In this document: positions 46,518 through 59,090 of the stretch, in pieces
Numbering within the stretch: the first letter of the stretch is position 1
How the letters are laid out: each line of letters begins with the position of its first letter
NCBI GenBank assembly: GCA_951213105.1
Contig: OX578138.1
Coordinates: 69,167,037-69,231,036, forward strand
Direction of reading: 5' to 3'
DNA length: 64,000 nucleotides
From: Amaurobius ferox
Taxonomy: Eukaryota; Arthropoda; Arachnida; Araneae; Amaurobiidae
Program-made: the position numbers and the translations under genes
Notes under the pieces: model-generated
Seen by the model: only the letters and a program-made list of their open reading frames with translations
Told to the model about the DNA's origin: nothing
Databases searched by the model: none

Positions 46518-48869
46518 AAACTAAATGCAGAGAAAGTATATTGCATATCATGCCTTGCCTGTCAGGCGAAATATATAGGACAGACGCAGAATTCCCTGAA
46601 TATCCGTATAAATCTGCACCGAAGTCAAGTGGGCAAAATCCAACAGCTATCCACCAATAATAACTTAGAAGTACGACATTTTCAAGTACACCCCTTCAGC
46701 AATATTATGGTAACTATTATTGATATAGTACCAGACCTTTCTGAACGCTTGTGGTGGGAAAACACCCATATAAAGCAATATAATTCTGCATATCCATATG
46801 GACTGAATACTTTATTATTCAAGGAAAATTGCAATAAAGAAAGATGCAGAAATAGTAAAGCATACCCTCTCTTAGAAAATTCAATACCTAAGAAAACTTA
46901 TAGACACCAAAGAGGAAATAAAAAGCAACAATTTAATTATATCAAAACAGAAGAAAAAATCTCAGACTTCATAAAGACAGAAATAACGGTGAAATTCGGA
47001 TGGATCAAGAATATAGCCAACAGTATCAAAATCAAATACTTACAACGTATATGGAATTTTATTATAAATTTCAATTTAAGTGTAAATAACTGCAATACAG
47101 AAGATACAAAGTCTAATATAGACATCATTCTGGATTTAATTAAACTCAGAGCCGCAAAATATAATGTAGCACTTGAACCAAAATATCAAATTAACAAATC
47201 AAAAGAATTTTTTATCACAACATTTAAGAATAAAAGGTTCGAAAATATTCCATTCAACCAAATATTACATAATATAGAAGAACGTCTTCCTTTGCCTAAT
47301 CTAAATATTAAGATATCCTATCGCTTTGTAAGAACCAACGGAAGAAGATTATTCAACTACAATAAATTATGTAAAACCGTGTCTTCATTTAATATTGAAT
47401 CCTGTCAATGTCATAAAAATATACATTGTGATCCCTACCACAAGCATATAATTACTGGAAACTTAGATTTTATAAAAGATAATAAACTCAAAAACTTATT
47501 ACAACTTGGTACTAAGTACCGAATACAAGAATATAATGATATTTATAATGAATTTAATTACGATCTGGAAACCTTCATATACAAGATGGCTGTCAAACAC
47601 AGTATACCTGTACAAACTTTTAACGCATGGAAATATGCCTTTCACAGTGCTTTTTGCCAATTCTACCCGAGAAGAAACACGGATTCTGGGAGTTCTCAAT
47701 TCCCGTTTTCAATCAAACATTTTAATGAAGAATTCGTATTAACATACACCGACAAAATCGTATCGAATTTTGCATTCACGTGTAAAAAATTCTATGTCGA
47801 TACTTTAACACAATGCTATAAGGATTGTGCCATGTATACATTAATTCCTAGCAACGAATCAATCATCACTAATAGAATAAAAGCACTGTATAAAAGAATT
47901 GGTATGGATATTAAATCAGTAAAATTTCCATACTTGATCCTCATTCCCAAGTTACACAAAAAGCCAGTCAAGTTCCGAACTGTAACAGTGGGATGCGGAT
48001 CATACCTGGAACATGCAAATAAAAAACTTCTGAAATTACTCCAATATGTTATGACTGATATTAAGAAGCAAAACTCCATAATGTTAAAAAACGGACAAGA
48101 ATTGATAGACCGACTGAAATTTTGCCATAAAGATTTAAACTTCAGAAGCTACGATTTCAGGGATCTGTTTAATAACATCGATTTAACAAACCTACAAATG
48201 ATCTTGAAAGAATTACACGAAGAGTATAATTTAAAACCATATATAACTCTCAGAAGATATTTGGATTTGATTGAGTTGGTTTTAAATGAAAACATACTAT
48301 ATGACGGTATGCATTTCTACAAACAGGTCAAAGGCATACCCATGGGTGGTGCATGCTCATCAATATTGGCGGATATTTATCTATCCAAATATGAAAGAGG
48401 AACCCATCTATTATCGGAAATACCTTATTTCCGATATGTTGACGACGTGATATTAGGGGGTTATGCAAACACCCCTGACATAGATTTTGCATTCTACCCA
48501 AGGGAATTGGACTTAATTGAAAACCCGATCAATGAGGATGGATCGACAGACTTCCTGGATTTGTCAATAAGAAAGCACCAACAGTATGGAATTTATACAA
48601 CCATACACGACAAGAGAAATTCATACAATATCAAAATTAATAATATTATTGATTGGAATTCAAACCTCACTAAAAATATATTCAGAAATATTATTATCGG
48701 GTACTTCAGAAGAAACAGAAACTACAGTACTTTTAAAAAAGACTGCATTCATGAATGTAATAAAATAATAAATGATGCATTAAAAAGAAATTACCCTAGA
48801 TATTTTTTACAACATTATTACTATTCCTTTTTCAAAGAAAGAAATTGTACATTGTTTGATTCCAAATGA
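46518..48869 (+). CDS. Naiad-type Penelope-like element: GIY-YIG endonuclease plus RT
   Basis: The frame opens after a TAA at 46515 and runs 783 codons to a TGA at 48867-48869. There is no in-frame ATG before the nuclease, so the start is unknown, and the element may begin at 46537 where homology to the flanking repeat ends. Counting from 46518: a GIY-YIG nuclease at about 7-90 (VYCISC, YIG at 19-21, R30, H34, H54, ERLWWE, YPYGLN) with the C-C-H-H residues C12, C15, H34 and H54; a linker with the CxC motif SCQCHKNIHC near 295-303 and HKHIITGNL; then RT with LIPKLHKKPVKFRTV, FRDLFNNID, KGIPMGGACSSILADIYL and FRYVDDVIL (D642, D643). The nuclease lies N-terminal to RT, the permuted order described for Naiad/Chlamys elements; canonical Penelope has it at the C-terminus. 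No in-frame TGA is seen, so this is not one of the selenocysteine-rich Naiads reported from spiders. The undamaged frame suggests a recent insertion. Confidence 0.9.
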   Translation, partial: KLNAEKVYCISCLACQAKYIGQTQNSLNIRINLHRSQVGKIQQLSTNNNLEVRHFQVHPFSNIMVTIIDIVPDLSERLWWENTHIKQYNSAYPYGLNTLLFKENCNKERCRNSKAYPLLENSIPKKTYRHQRGNKKQQFNYIKTEEKISDFIKTEITVKFGWIKNIANSIKIKYLQRIWNFIINFNLSVNNCNTEDTKSNIDIILDLIKLRAAKYNVALEPKYQINKSKEFFITTFKNKRFENIPFNQILHNIEERLPLPNLNIKISYRFVRTNGRRLFNYNKLCKTVSSFNIESCQCHKNIHCDPYHKHIITGNLDFIKDNKLKNLLQLGTKYRIQEYNDIYNEFNYDLETFIYKMAVKHSIPVQTFNAWKYAFHSAFCQFYPRRNTDSGSSQFPFSIKHFNEEFVLTYTDKIVSNFAFTCKKFYVDTLTQCYKDCAMYTLIPSNESIITNRIKALYKRIGMDIKSVKFPYLILIPKLHKKPVKFRTVTVGCGSYLEHANKKLLKLLQYVMTDIKKQNSIMLKNGQELIDRLKFCHKDLNFRSYDFRDLFNNIDLTNLQMILKELHEEYNLKPYITLRRYLDLIELVLNENILYDGMHFYKQVKGIPMGGACSSILADIYLSKYERGTHLLSEIPYFRYVDDVILGGYANTPDIDFAFYPRELDLIENPINEDGSTDFLDLSIRKHQQYGIYTTIHDKRNSYNIKINNIIDWNSNLTKNIFRNIIIGYFRRNRNYSTFKKDCIHECNKIINDALKRNYPRYFLQHYYYSFFKERNCTLFDSK

Positions 48870-49312
48870 GAATTCTTAATCATATATATTTTCATATCTG
48901 CGATCCTATCATCTTGAAGTCTTTTCGCGCATGTGCGACTTTCCCTTATAAAATGTTGTGTTTTCATGCTGGATTGTAAGGTGTATCTCTTCCATGCTTG
49001 GTTCCATCTTTGCTCTTTTGTCCGTTCGGGTGCTTCTGTCTTTGCACATGTGGGAGATTGACCATTGAGTTACATTGGTGCCGTGAGCGTTGCCCGGGTC
49101 GTAAAAGCTGCTTTAAGCGGGAAAGGGGTGTCGCAATCCACCCCAGCCATTCTATGCAAATCATATGGTCACTCCTGTTCTCGCTTATTTTTCTTCTTGT
49201 TTATATCCTTGTCTTCCACTCTGGATGCAGAGCTGCTAAGCGCCACATCCTCTGTAAGGTTTCTGTTTTCTCCTTTACTTAAATAGGAGTTCCGTTCGTG
49301 ATATACTTATTT

Positions 49313-49316
<4 letters not shown>
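48870..49316 (+). other. Naiad 3' UTR with conserved hairpin
   Basis: The GC-richer part at about 49070-49165 is conserved in the inverted copy at 43915-44075. It contains the hairpin GGGGTG (49125-49130), loop TCGCAATC, CACCCC (49139-49144). In the other copy the fifth stem pair is exchanged (A-T for T-A) with the loop unchanged. The UTR ends in (TA)n. The frames at 48964-49286 are not genes. Confidence 0.75.

Positions 49317-49362
<46 letters not shown>
49317..49362. repeat. (TA)n microsatellite
   Basis: Short TA array at the junction between the Naiad 3' UTR and the right direct repeat. Confidence 0.95.
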
Positions 49363-49366
<4 letters not shown>

Positions 49367-49770
49367 GGTGTCCCAAAAGATTGAAACGCTCTTTAATTCT
49401 TCACCGGTTGGAGATAAGTGAGTAAAGTAAATTGCAAAAATGTTGAAAGTAAGGTAGGAAATTAGAAAATAAGACTACGTTAATGAAATTGTCCTCTCAT
49501 TAATTTAAAAAAATTTACACTTTTTAAATTTTTATACGACCCCAGTAAACAAATTTGGTCAATCAGAAAATTTTTATTTTTAATGCAACAAGATCATTAA
49601 AAAAACCGCATATCTGCATCTTTAAAATCAACCGAATTATGATAAATGAAAAAATCTGACTTATGCCACTTTTCCGTACCATGTGAAAGTTTATTTCATC
49701 AGTCAAAATAGGGATCATAAACAAATTGACGATGGAAATTGTTTAGGTCAAAAATACTTTAATACTTGTT

Positions 49771-49948
49771 ACTTTCCTTATATACATAATGTATAAGGAA
49801 AGAATTGTGACGGGGTCGAAAATTCGAATTCGAGTTTTCGACGGGAGAACACGTTTCAAGCATCCCTGATCACGAATCAAACATTTTTGAAGTGATGTCT
49901 GTGTGTGTGTGTGTGTGAAAGTATGTGTGTGTGAAAGTATGTGTGTGT

Positions 49949-49997
<49 letters not shown>

Positions 49998-50768
49998 AGT
50001 GAGTCTGTGGAGACGATAACTGACGAACGAATGGAGTGATTCGAACCAAATTTGGTACGAAAATCACAATCCGTAAACACTGGAAGCCTATTGTTTTTAT
50101 ACGTAATCGAATGTTCAGGATCCCCCTAAATTTTCGAATAAAATTTTGAAAAAATCGTCAAAAAATCAAAACCACTAATAAAGTTACGCAAATAGACATT
50201 TCTTATGTAATTGCTCATTGGAAAACGATTGACATAAGTTTTAGAACGCTAACATGAACCGTTTTCGAGATATTGCACATTTTTCAAAAAACATATCAAA
50301 AAGTCATATAAAATGAAAAATAAATTCTTCCTATTGAGGAACATGTTCACTTTTCATATGTAAAACCATGCGATAAATTGGGTGACATCATTCTCGTGGA
50401 TCTAGCTCGTTCCATTCATGAAAAAAGTTACTTTGAGTAATACTTTTGTATTTGAACGCCAATAGTCATTTATCTGCTGTAAGAACAATTTATTTCTACA
50501 TCCATAACGCTTGGCGAGATTTTGGCGACAGATTTGGCGGACTGTCTCCAACTTGGCGACTTTTTGAAATATTGCCAAATTAACGAAAATCTCGCCAAAT
50601 GGATAAAAATGACGCTAAATCAATGAAAATGACGACTAATTGTCGAAAATTCGATGTTTTGGAAAGAATATTAGTATCTACTATCAGGAAAACCTATTTT
50701 TTTACTGTAAAAGTAGTAAATTCATTACATTATATAAGGAAAGTCATGTGTTGCCCACATCAGATTTT
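49771..50768 (-). mobile_element. Family R repeat in the right direct repeat
   Basis: Nearly identical to 44671-45672, differing mainly in GT-tract length (4 bp shorter) and isolated substitutions. Confidence 0.85.
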
Positions 50769-51279
50769 CAATATTTTTTATCACAAATGCATCTAAATAA
50801 AGCATTACACAGACAGAGATCATATAAAGCAGTGGTACTCACTACGCGGTTGGGTATCCTATGTATTATCATCCAGTTTAATATTTTTTGTGTAAATTTG
50901 TATCAAATTAGAAATGTAAATTTGTTCTCACAAATTTACATTTCTAATTTGATATATGGACCCCATTCACAATGTTCAATTTTCAATTACATATAACTCG
51001 CTCAATTTTAAAGATACAGATATGCGTTTTTTTCGTGCTTGTTGTAATGTTTTTTAATCGATCTTGTTGCATTAAAAATAAAAATTTTCTGAATGACCCA
51101 ATTTCTCTAAGGGGGGTCGTATAAAAATTTAAAATGTGTAACTTTTTTAAAATGAATGGGAGGACTATTTCATTAACATAGTCTCATTTCCTACCTTACT
51201 TTCAACATTTTTGCAATTTACATTGCCCACTTATCTCCAACAGGTAAAGAATTAAAGCGCGTTTCAATCTTTTTGGGAC

Positions 51280-51500
<221 letters not shown>

Positions 51501-51718
51501 TAAATATATAATAAAAATATATATAATAAAGATAATATTTAAAACTTGAATAATTGCATACCCTAATTCAATAACATAAAGGAGGTAAAATATATATATA
51601 ACATATTTTAAATACAATGCAGTCAAAGGTTAACTGACGAATTTTTCATATTTTCAGGCATCATCAACCCGAAAGAACACCCTACAGTGTTTTGAATAAA
51701 AACTAAATGCAGAGAAAG

Positions 51719-52269
51719 AAGCCAAAGCTGCTGAGTTATTACTTAGGCGAGAATTTTCCAGTTTTCCACATTTCTATCGTGTTAATGCAATGTTCTGTGA
51801 ACTTTTCAGAAAATATTCACTTAGTCACGTATAACACGCAAAACACTTTATTCGAAATTCTCTTTATATAGAAAGCACAAAGCAAAGCATTTCTTTCCTT
51901 ACTCTTCAGTGTTTTCCCGTCCGTTATAATTTTGTTCTAAACCCATGAGCCTCAAGGAACTTTCACTTGAACCAGGTTTATCATGTTTCTCTCTCACTCA
52001 TCATTCCTCACCATTCAACTAATCTAATTTCTGAAAAATTGGAAATTCGCTCATTCAAATATCGTTTCGCTGAAAGCTCGCTGATCTGAAATAATAAATA
52101 ATGGCGTCACTTGATGATTTAAACAATTGTTTAAATTTAAACAGGCTTGCAAAGTAAAAAAAAAATTGCCCTACAACTTCTTTACTGAAAAGAAAAGATT
52201 TTCGTCCCAATAAAAGAAAAAAAAAAACACTTAACAAAAGATTTCCCAGACTGGCAAAAACATTTTTTT
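51719..52269. other. Unannotated stretch
   Basis: Unique AT-rich sequence flanking the right direct repeat. Nothing recognised. Confidence 0.45.
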
Positions 52270-52895
52270 TTCTTTCTCATACCTAAATATTGGGAAAGTT
52301 TTGTTTTCACGAAAATTTTCGATTTCGAGATTTTGATGCCAATATATGTTTTAAGAGCTCCTGAACACGTTTTGACTATTTTTGGAGTGATGTCTGACTG
52401 AGGTGTATTTCTCGTGCACATGATAGCAGCCACAAATTTTAATGGACTTTCACTAAACTTTATATCCGGCTTTGTTATCAAGAAATAGAACTAAATAGAG
52501 ATTTTTCTTTTAAAATCGAGCGAAAACTTCGTTTTTTATGAAATTTTATAGAAATTTATTGGAAATTTTACATTTTTTTAGCATGGCAGCATAAGGCAAA
52601 ATTTAGCATAATCATGCATAAAAAGGTTTATTTATGGTTCAAAGAATTCGAGTCTTAATTGGTTTATTCATTGATATGAAAAATAGCGGCGATACAATTT
52701 TTTTGTTCCTAGCGTCGCAACTTACCCTCGAGGAATACATTGTCAAGTACGAAAAATCTGTAAAAAATCTGTTCAAGCCCTCTGAAGTAAAGGATAACAA
52801 GCTAAGATTGTAATAATTCGGACCCATGATACCGATTTCTCCAAAAAAAATTCTTGTAAAATTTGAAAGAAAGTTAATTCTGGTATAAGAAAGTC
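52270..52895 (-). mobile_element. Family Q hairpin-ended repeat
   Basis: The plus strand starts with a degenerate hairpin (CTTTCTCATACC/GGGAAAGT). The Q blocks follow: TTTTCACGAAAATTTTCGAT, GATGCCAATATATGTTTTA, CCTGAACACGTTTTGACTAT, GAGTGATGTCTGACTG. Near 52875 it has the ATTCTGGTATAAGAA motif also seen at the end of the Q copy at 5.9 kb. Confidence 0.65.
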
Positions 52896-52924
52896 GAGTG
52901 GAGCCACACACCAGTTAATTTTAT

Positions 52925-53425
52925 TTGTAGTGCACTATCCGACAACTGCAAATTCCACCTATGGCATAATCACTGACCTCTACTATAACGGAGCTTTACA
53001 TAACCTGTTTGCCGCTACAAATGCTGCTAGACAAGTTTAAAGTTTTCTATATGTGCCCTCAACGACAGTGCTTGCCATTGCTCTATTAAGTACCTGAATT
53101 CATTAAGCGGAATTACATGGGAATGAAAGCAAGTAATACAACGCACAATTTGTCTCAGATTTTAAATTAATGATCAAATTGATTGTTTTATGATTGTGTT
53201 GTAATGATTAATTGCATAAATTAATAAAGATTAGATTATAATTACCTGTAATGCACTATCCGACAGCTGCAAATTCCGCCTATGGCATAGTCACATATAA
53301 CTGAACTATACATAACCTGTTTGCCGCTACAAATTCAGCTAAGCAGGTTTACAGATTTACATAGGTACCCTCGACAGTAGTGCTTACCATTGTTCTGTTA
53401 AGTTCCAGAATTCATTGCGCGGATA
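52925..53425. repeat. Direct duplication, ~321-bp spacing
   Basis: TGCACTATCCGACA(A/G)CTGC occurs near 52931 and 53252, and both copies continue with AAATTCC(A/G)CCTATGGCAT, ATAACCTGTTTGCCGCTACA and an AGTGCTT(G/A)CCATTG block. The second copy stops at about 53425. Confidence 0.75.
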
Positions 53426-53516
53426 CGTTCCGTAACAATATTAAAACGAGTATATATTGAAACAAACGTATAGTGAAGCATGCAAACTTCTATCCCTTTT
53501 CGTAACACTCTTGTTA

Positions 53517-54427
53517 CTTTCCTTATATACCTAAAGTATAAGGAAGTATTGTAACTAGGTGGAAAATTCGAATTCGAGTTTTCGACGGGGGAGCACGTTT
53601 CAAGCATCCCTGATCACGAATCGAACATTTTTGAAGTGATGTCTGTTTGTGTGTGTGCCAATGAGCCTTTGGAGACGATAACTGACGAAAGAATGGACCT
53701 ATTCGTATGAAATTTGGTACAAAAATCACAATCCGTAAAAACTGGAAGCTTATTTTTTTAAACGCAATCGAATGTTCAGAACCCCCTAAATTTTTGAGTG
53801 AAATTTGGAAAAAATCGTCAAAAAGTCAAAACCGCTAATAAAGTTACGCAAATAAACATTTCTTATGTAATTTTTCATTAGAAAACGATTGACATAAATT
53901 TTAGAACGTTAACATGAACCTTTCTCAAGATATTGCACATTTTTGAAAAAAATTATCAAAAAGTCATATAAAATAAAAAAAATATATTCCCTACTGAAAA
54001 ACATGTTCACTTTTCATATGCAATATGCGTTAAATTTGGTGACATCATTCTTGTGGATCTAGCTCGTTCCATTCATAAAAAAAGATACTTTGAGTAATAC
54101 TTTTGTATTTAAACGCCAATAGTCCTTTATCTGCTGTAAGAATAACTTATTTCTTCATCCATAAAGCTTGGCGAGATTTCGGCGACGAATTTAGTGGAAT
54201 GTTGCCAACTTGGCGACTTTTTTCAATGTTGCTAAATTAACGACAAACTCGCCAAATGGATGAAAATGACGCTAAATCAATGAAAATGACGACTCATTGA
54301 CGAAAATTCAATATCTTGGAAAGAATATAAATATCTACTACAATAATAATCTATTTTTTTTACTATAAAAGTAGTAAATCTATTGCATTATATAAGGAAA
54401 GTCATGTGCTGCCCACATCAGATTTTA
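53517..54427 (-). mobile_element. Family R hairpin-ended repeat
   Basis: Hairpin ACTTTCCTTATATACC/AAGTATAAGGAAGT on the left, the R body with the GGCGA cluster near 54170-54255, and GGAAAGTCATGTGCTGCCCA with the CACATCAGATTTT terminus on the right. It forms an inverted pair with the copy at 54672-55512, here joined 5' end to 5' end. Confidence 0.8.
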
Positions 54428-54671
54428 TAATCGTTTGATATGTAATTGAAATCACTAAAAAGAGCAAAATATCAACTAGTGTGTAAAACTATCTGCTGAT
54501 TCTGATCTCTTCCAATACAGTTAAATGTATTCTGTCATAAACACTTTTATACTTTCCAAGTCATAAAATATTTAAGCGATTTTTACAGTAGTATATTTAA
54601 CAATACGTATATGAGTGTCCCTTGTGTAGCTGCTCTAAGGTTGAGCTGGACAGCTGGATAATAAGTAAAAT

Positions 54672-55512
54672 AAAATCTGATGTGGACAACACATGACTTT
54701 CCTTATATAATGTAATGAATTTACTACTTTTACAGTAAAAAAATAGGTTTTTCTTATAGTAGATACTAATATCCTTTTCAAGACATTAAATTTTCAACAA
54801 TTAGTCGTCATTTTCATTGATTTAGCGTCATTTTTATCAATTTGGCGAGATTTTCGTTAATTTGGCAACATTTCAAAAAGTCGCCAAGTTGGCGACATTC
54901 CGCCAAATTCGTCGCCAAAATCTCGCCAAGTGTTATGCACTAAGAAATAAGTTATTCTTACAGCAGATAAATGACTATTGGCGTTCAAATACAAAAGTGT
55001 TACTCAGAGTATCTTTTATCATGAATGGAACGAGCTAGATCCACGAGAATGATGTCACCCAATTTATCGCATGGTATTACATATGAAAAATGAACATGTT
55101 TATCAATAGGAAATATTTTTTTTTGTATTTTATATAACTTTTTGATATTTTTTTTAAATGTACAATATCTCGAGAACGGCTCGTGTTAGCGTTCTAAAAT
55201 TTATGTCAATCGTTTTCTAATGAAAAATTGCATAAGAAATGTCTATTTGCGTAACTTTATTAGTGGTTTTTATTTTTGGCGATTTTTTCAAAATGTCATT
55301 CGAAAATTTAGGGGGGTTCTGAACATTCGATTGCGTATAAAAACAATTGGCTTCCAGTGTTTACAGATTGTGATTTTTGTTCCAAATTTGGTTCAAAAAT
55401 GTTTGATTCGTGATCAGGGATGCTTGCAACGTGCTCTCCCGTCGAAAACTCGAATTCGAATTTTCGACCCCGTCGCAATACTTTCCTTATACATTATGTA
55501 TATAAGGAAAGT
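54672..55512 (+). mobile_element. Family R hairpin-ended repeat
   Basis: Starts AAAATCTGATGTGGACAACA, has GTCGCCAAGTTGGCGAC near 54881-54897, lacks most of the CA microsatellite and ends with the hairpin ACTTTCCTTATACATTATG/TATATAAGGAAAGT at 55512. Confidence 0.8.
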
Positions 55513-56374
55513 AATAATAATCCGTTGAATCAGATTGAACATAGTAAAAACTCTATTTAGTCAATGATTTTTTTTTCAGATTGTAACACTGTGTATACGC
55601 AATGCATGTAATTGATATTTTTATTTCATGTAAGTAATAAACTTTTGTCTTGCATATTTAATGGTACGCAAGGCAGATTAATTTTATTTCTTTTGGAGTG
55701 TTTGCAAATACATTCACTTTCTATAATAATATAGAAATTATCACGTCTATTATATTTCAGTATTGAGAATATATACAACCGAAAACTTAAATTCTGAAAT
55801 ATAAATTCTAGATATATGCATAATTTCAGAAATACTGAACATTAAATATAACATGTATGTCGCAGTGAAACAATTATTCGATACAGAACATATTTTCATA
55901 GTTTTAAGATTTTTGTTTTTGTTTTATTAAAATATTTTTATCTAGAATTACACAATGTGCCATAAATTAAAATTACTATTATTCTTTTTTGCATTATGAC
56001 AGTTTTACCACAGTTATTCTTATATATGGTTTACGGTGTATGCATAAAGCTTTCAAAAATACAACGGAAAGATAGTAACGTAATTGCGGAAAATACATAG
56101 AAAAAAAATCCTTTGCAGTTTTCAAAAGGGAACTTTAAGTTTTATGTTCCCTGAATTTAATTCATGAAACTCTTTATTTTATTCTATTTTCCACTCAAAA
56201 TCTCTTTCATGAGAATAGAAGAGTACTTTACTGTAAATAAAACTGGTACCTGTGAGATTAAAATTATCTAATCTTTCCTCAAAGAAAGCAGGCACATGAA
56301 AATTAGGTGACTACAATTCTTTTGAGGGAACTTTAATCTCTCTTCCACGGGTCAAACAATACATTTTTTAGCAA
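55513..56374. other. Unannotated AT-rich stretch
   Basis: Nothing recognised on either strand. Confidence 0.45.
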
Positions 56375-56620
56375 TCGCTAAAAGCGCTTGTACATGACAT
56401 TCCCTGCCGACTCAAATTCTTCTTATCTTTTATGGTGGAGTAAAATTAGATTAAAATGAAGTTAATTGCACAAAATAACACGGATAATTTTTTTAAATTA
56501 CACCAAATTTGCATTTTAAATTAAATTATTACCTTTATTTAGCGGCCTTGAATATTTTAAAATCGCGACACGATTTCAATAATTTTCCTATGCATTACGA
56601 TGTAGTGTAGAGAGAGTGAT
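56375..56620 (+). mobile_element. Family S repeat, internally deleted and degenerate
   Basis: Carries the S 5' block (ACATGACATTCCCTGCCGAC) and, about 170 bp later, the S 3' block (AAATCGCGACACGATTTC, then TTTTCCTATGCATTACGATG and a degenerate GAGAGAGT arm). The middle is missing. Confidence 0.5.
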
Positions 56621-56839
56621 AAATAAAAGTTACTTCTAAGTAATTTAATTTTGGATATAATGAGAGTATGAGCTATGATTTTGAATGGGAAAATAGAAGC
56701 AAATAATTTTCAATCCAATGTCCAATAATGGTGGAAAATGGATGACTTAGATGTGCAAATTTAGAATTGTTTTATAATTTTCCCAACAACCTTTTCTGCC
56801 TGACTAATATTAGTTGCATAAAAATAGACAACTAATAGT

Positions 56840-57467
56840 AAATATCACTTTTCCGTTAAGTCAGTAATAACAATTTTGAATGAATAAAAGCGGTAATTTA
56901 TTAATGGTCTTTAAAAAGTCAACTCTAAAATTAAAACTATACTTAAAAGCTTTCGTGATATTGATAAACTAGCTAACGACTGTTCCGTGGCATTGACAAC
57001 TAAATACAGTAAAGACAACTTTCTGTAAATCAATAATAGCAATGAAAAATAGAAATGAGAAAAGAAAACGGTAATTTATTGAGAGTTTTATGAAAAACTC
57101 AATTCCAAAACTAAAACTATAGTTGAAATCTTTCGTAATATTGAAAATCTAGCGAGCGACTGTTCCGTAGCATTGGCAATTAAATACAGTAAAGACAACT
57201 TTCCGTAAATTAATAATAGCAATTTTGAAAAAATAAAAACTGCAATTTACTGACAGTTTTATAAAAACCCAACTCTAAAACTAAAACTATAGTTGAAAAC
57301 TTCCGGTACTTTAAAACATTAACCAATGACGCGTCCCTTATATTTACAACTAAATAGAGCAAATACAACTTTTCTGTAAGTCAATAATAACAATTTTGAA
57401 TAAATAAAAACAGTACTCCATTGACGGTTCCATAAAAATGAAGACTAAAATTAAAACTATAGTTAAC
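56840..57467. repeat. ~175-bp satellite, left part
   Basis: The block GTAA(G/A)TCAATAATAACAATT or a variant recurs near 56855, 57027, 57207 and 57377. Between the blocks the same order repeats: TAATTTATTGA, ACTCAACTCTAAAA, AAACTATAGTTGAAA, ACTGTTCCGT(G/A)GCATTG, TAAATACAGTAAAGACAACT. The array resumes at 58786 after a T element. Confidence 0.8.
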
Positions 57468-58701
57468 AAGAAAGATCAATCATGCTTAAAGCATTGATTA
57501 TGAAACACTTTCCAACTTCAATGCAATTTTATTTAAACATGTCTAAAATGCAATACATTCCTCGATAATATTTTAAAACTTATCACAATACTACATTAAT
57601 TTACTATATTTGAAACCTTAAACCTTCATCGAAAAAAATTAACTTCATTCAAATGACGGCATTAAAGTATAAATTGCCTGGTTTAAATATCTCTAAAATG
57701 TGATACATTCCTCGGTAATAATTTTAGAATTATCATAATACTACGATAATTTATTATATTTGAAAACTTCATCGAAAACAACTGAAATTCATTCAAATGA
57801 CGTCATAAAAATATAACACGCCTGGCTCTCTCTATAAAAGCAACATTTCATTCATAAATAATTCCCCCATTCATGTCATTCATCACAATACTATAATAAT
57901 TTATTTTATTTAAAAATTAAGACCATTGAGCTACAAGTAAGTAATCTCTATGCGTAAAACTTCATCGAAAAATATCGTCCTTCTCTTTCTAAAATCAATG
58001 AATATTTCATTCATATCAGCTAAGCAGACTCCATGGACTAAATTATTTTGTGTTAAAGAATTACAGCGATTCTAATACAACTCATTCTATATATTTTGCT
58101 GTTTACATTTTACATAGGTGAAAAATAGGCTTAATAGTAGAAATAATCATATTTGGATGAGCATTTAAACTGAAATATATTGTCATTGGGTTGTTTTAGT
58201 ATGTAGATGCACAGAATTTAGGCAAAAATAAAGTAGTTTTAGGACGGATACAACACTCAATATGAATTAAAAAGAACTTTAAAAATCACGATTTTGACAC
58301 AAGATGGATGCCATAGATCATTTTAAAGTGGGTCATGTGATCGTTTCATATCATGGACACTTGATCGCTTCATATAAGAGGTGTTATTATTATTTTAATT
58401 TTTATTTAAAAAACTACTGAATATATTTCGCTGAATTTTTTTTTTATATATTTTATGGAACAATTTGAATATTGCCTAAAATTTTCGAAGCAATTTGTGA
58501 ATTTTAAATCCGCTTAAAAAATGATTGAAAAATTAGGTCCCATAGGGCTCAATGTATTCCATTTTTTCAACCCGGGTTCAATCCAAAACTAATTGGGTGA
58601 TATTATTCATTTATATTCCCATAGGTCCTATAGACCGTCTGAACAACATACTAAAATTTCATTTTGATTAAGTCATTTTTACGGCAGTTATCGTGCTAAC
58701 G

Positions 58702-58735
<34 letters not shown>

Positions 58736-58785
58736 ATGAACAAAGTCATAAACACTTTTCAACTTTGTTGTAAAGTGTTAAAAAC
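57468..58785 (+). mobile_element. Family T hairpin-ended repeat, full length, inside the satellite
   Basis: Begins AAGAAAGATCAATCATGC, carries the T blocks in reverse order to those at 6.5-10.6 kb, then an ACAGACAGACAGACAGACAG microsatellite at 58701-58733, and ends with the hairpin AACACTTTTCAACTTTGTTG/AAAGTGTT. Satellite sequence abuts both ends, which fixes the element boundaries and gives a length of about 1.32 kb. Confidence 0.8.
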
Positions 58786-59090
58786 GGCTGTGACATTGAA
58801 AAATTAATAAATGGCACTTCCGTAAGATTGACAACTGAATACAGTAAATAGAACTTTTCCGTCAATGAACTTTTCAGCAAGTCAATAATAACAATTTTGA
58901 ATGAATAAAGACAGGGGTAATTTATAGAGAGTTCTATGAAAACTCAACTCTAAAATTAGACCAATAGCTGAAAACTCCCATGTCATTTAAAAATTAAGCA
59001 ATGGCACTTCCACAACATTGACATCCAATAGAGTAAACACAACTTTTCCGTAAGTCAGTAATAACAACTATAAATGAATATAAGAAAGAT
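58786..59090. repeat. ~175-bp satellite, right part
   Basis: Two further diverged units (AGTCAATAATAACAATTTTG near 58875 and AGTCAGTAATAACAAC near 59044) with the same block order as 56840-57467. Confidence 0.75.

Noticed and set aside
46536..46560. Splice donor at the end of the 220-bp segment (AAAGTATAT)
   Set aside because: The frame continues straight into conserved GIY-YIG residues, and the right direct repeat diverges at the same base, so a rearrangement junction explains it better.
49081..49144. Possible SECIS element in the Naiad 3' UTR, prompted by GTGA and an AAAA loop
   Set aside because: I could not pair a helix of suitable length between GTGA and a GA-containing 3' strand, and the reading frame has no in-frame TGA that would need one.
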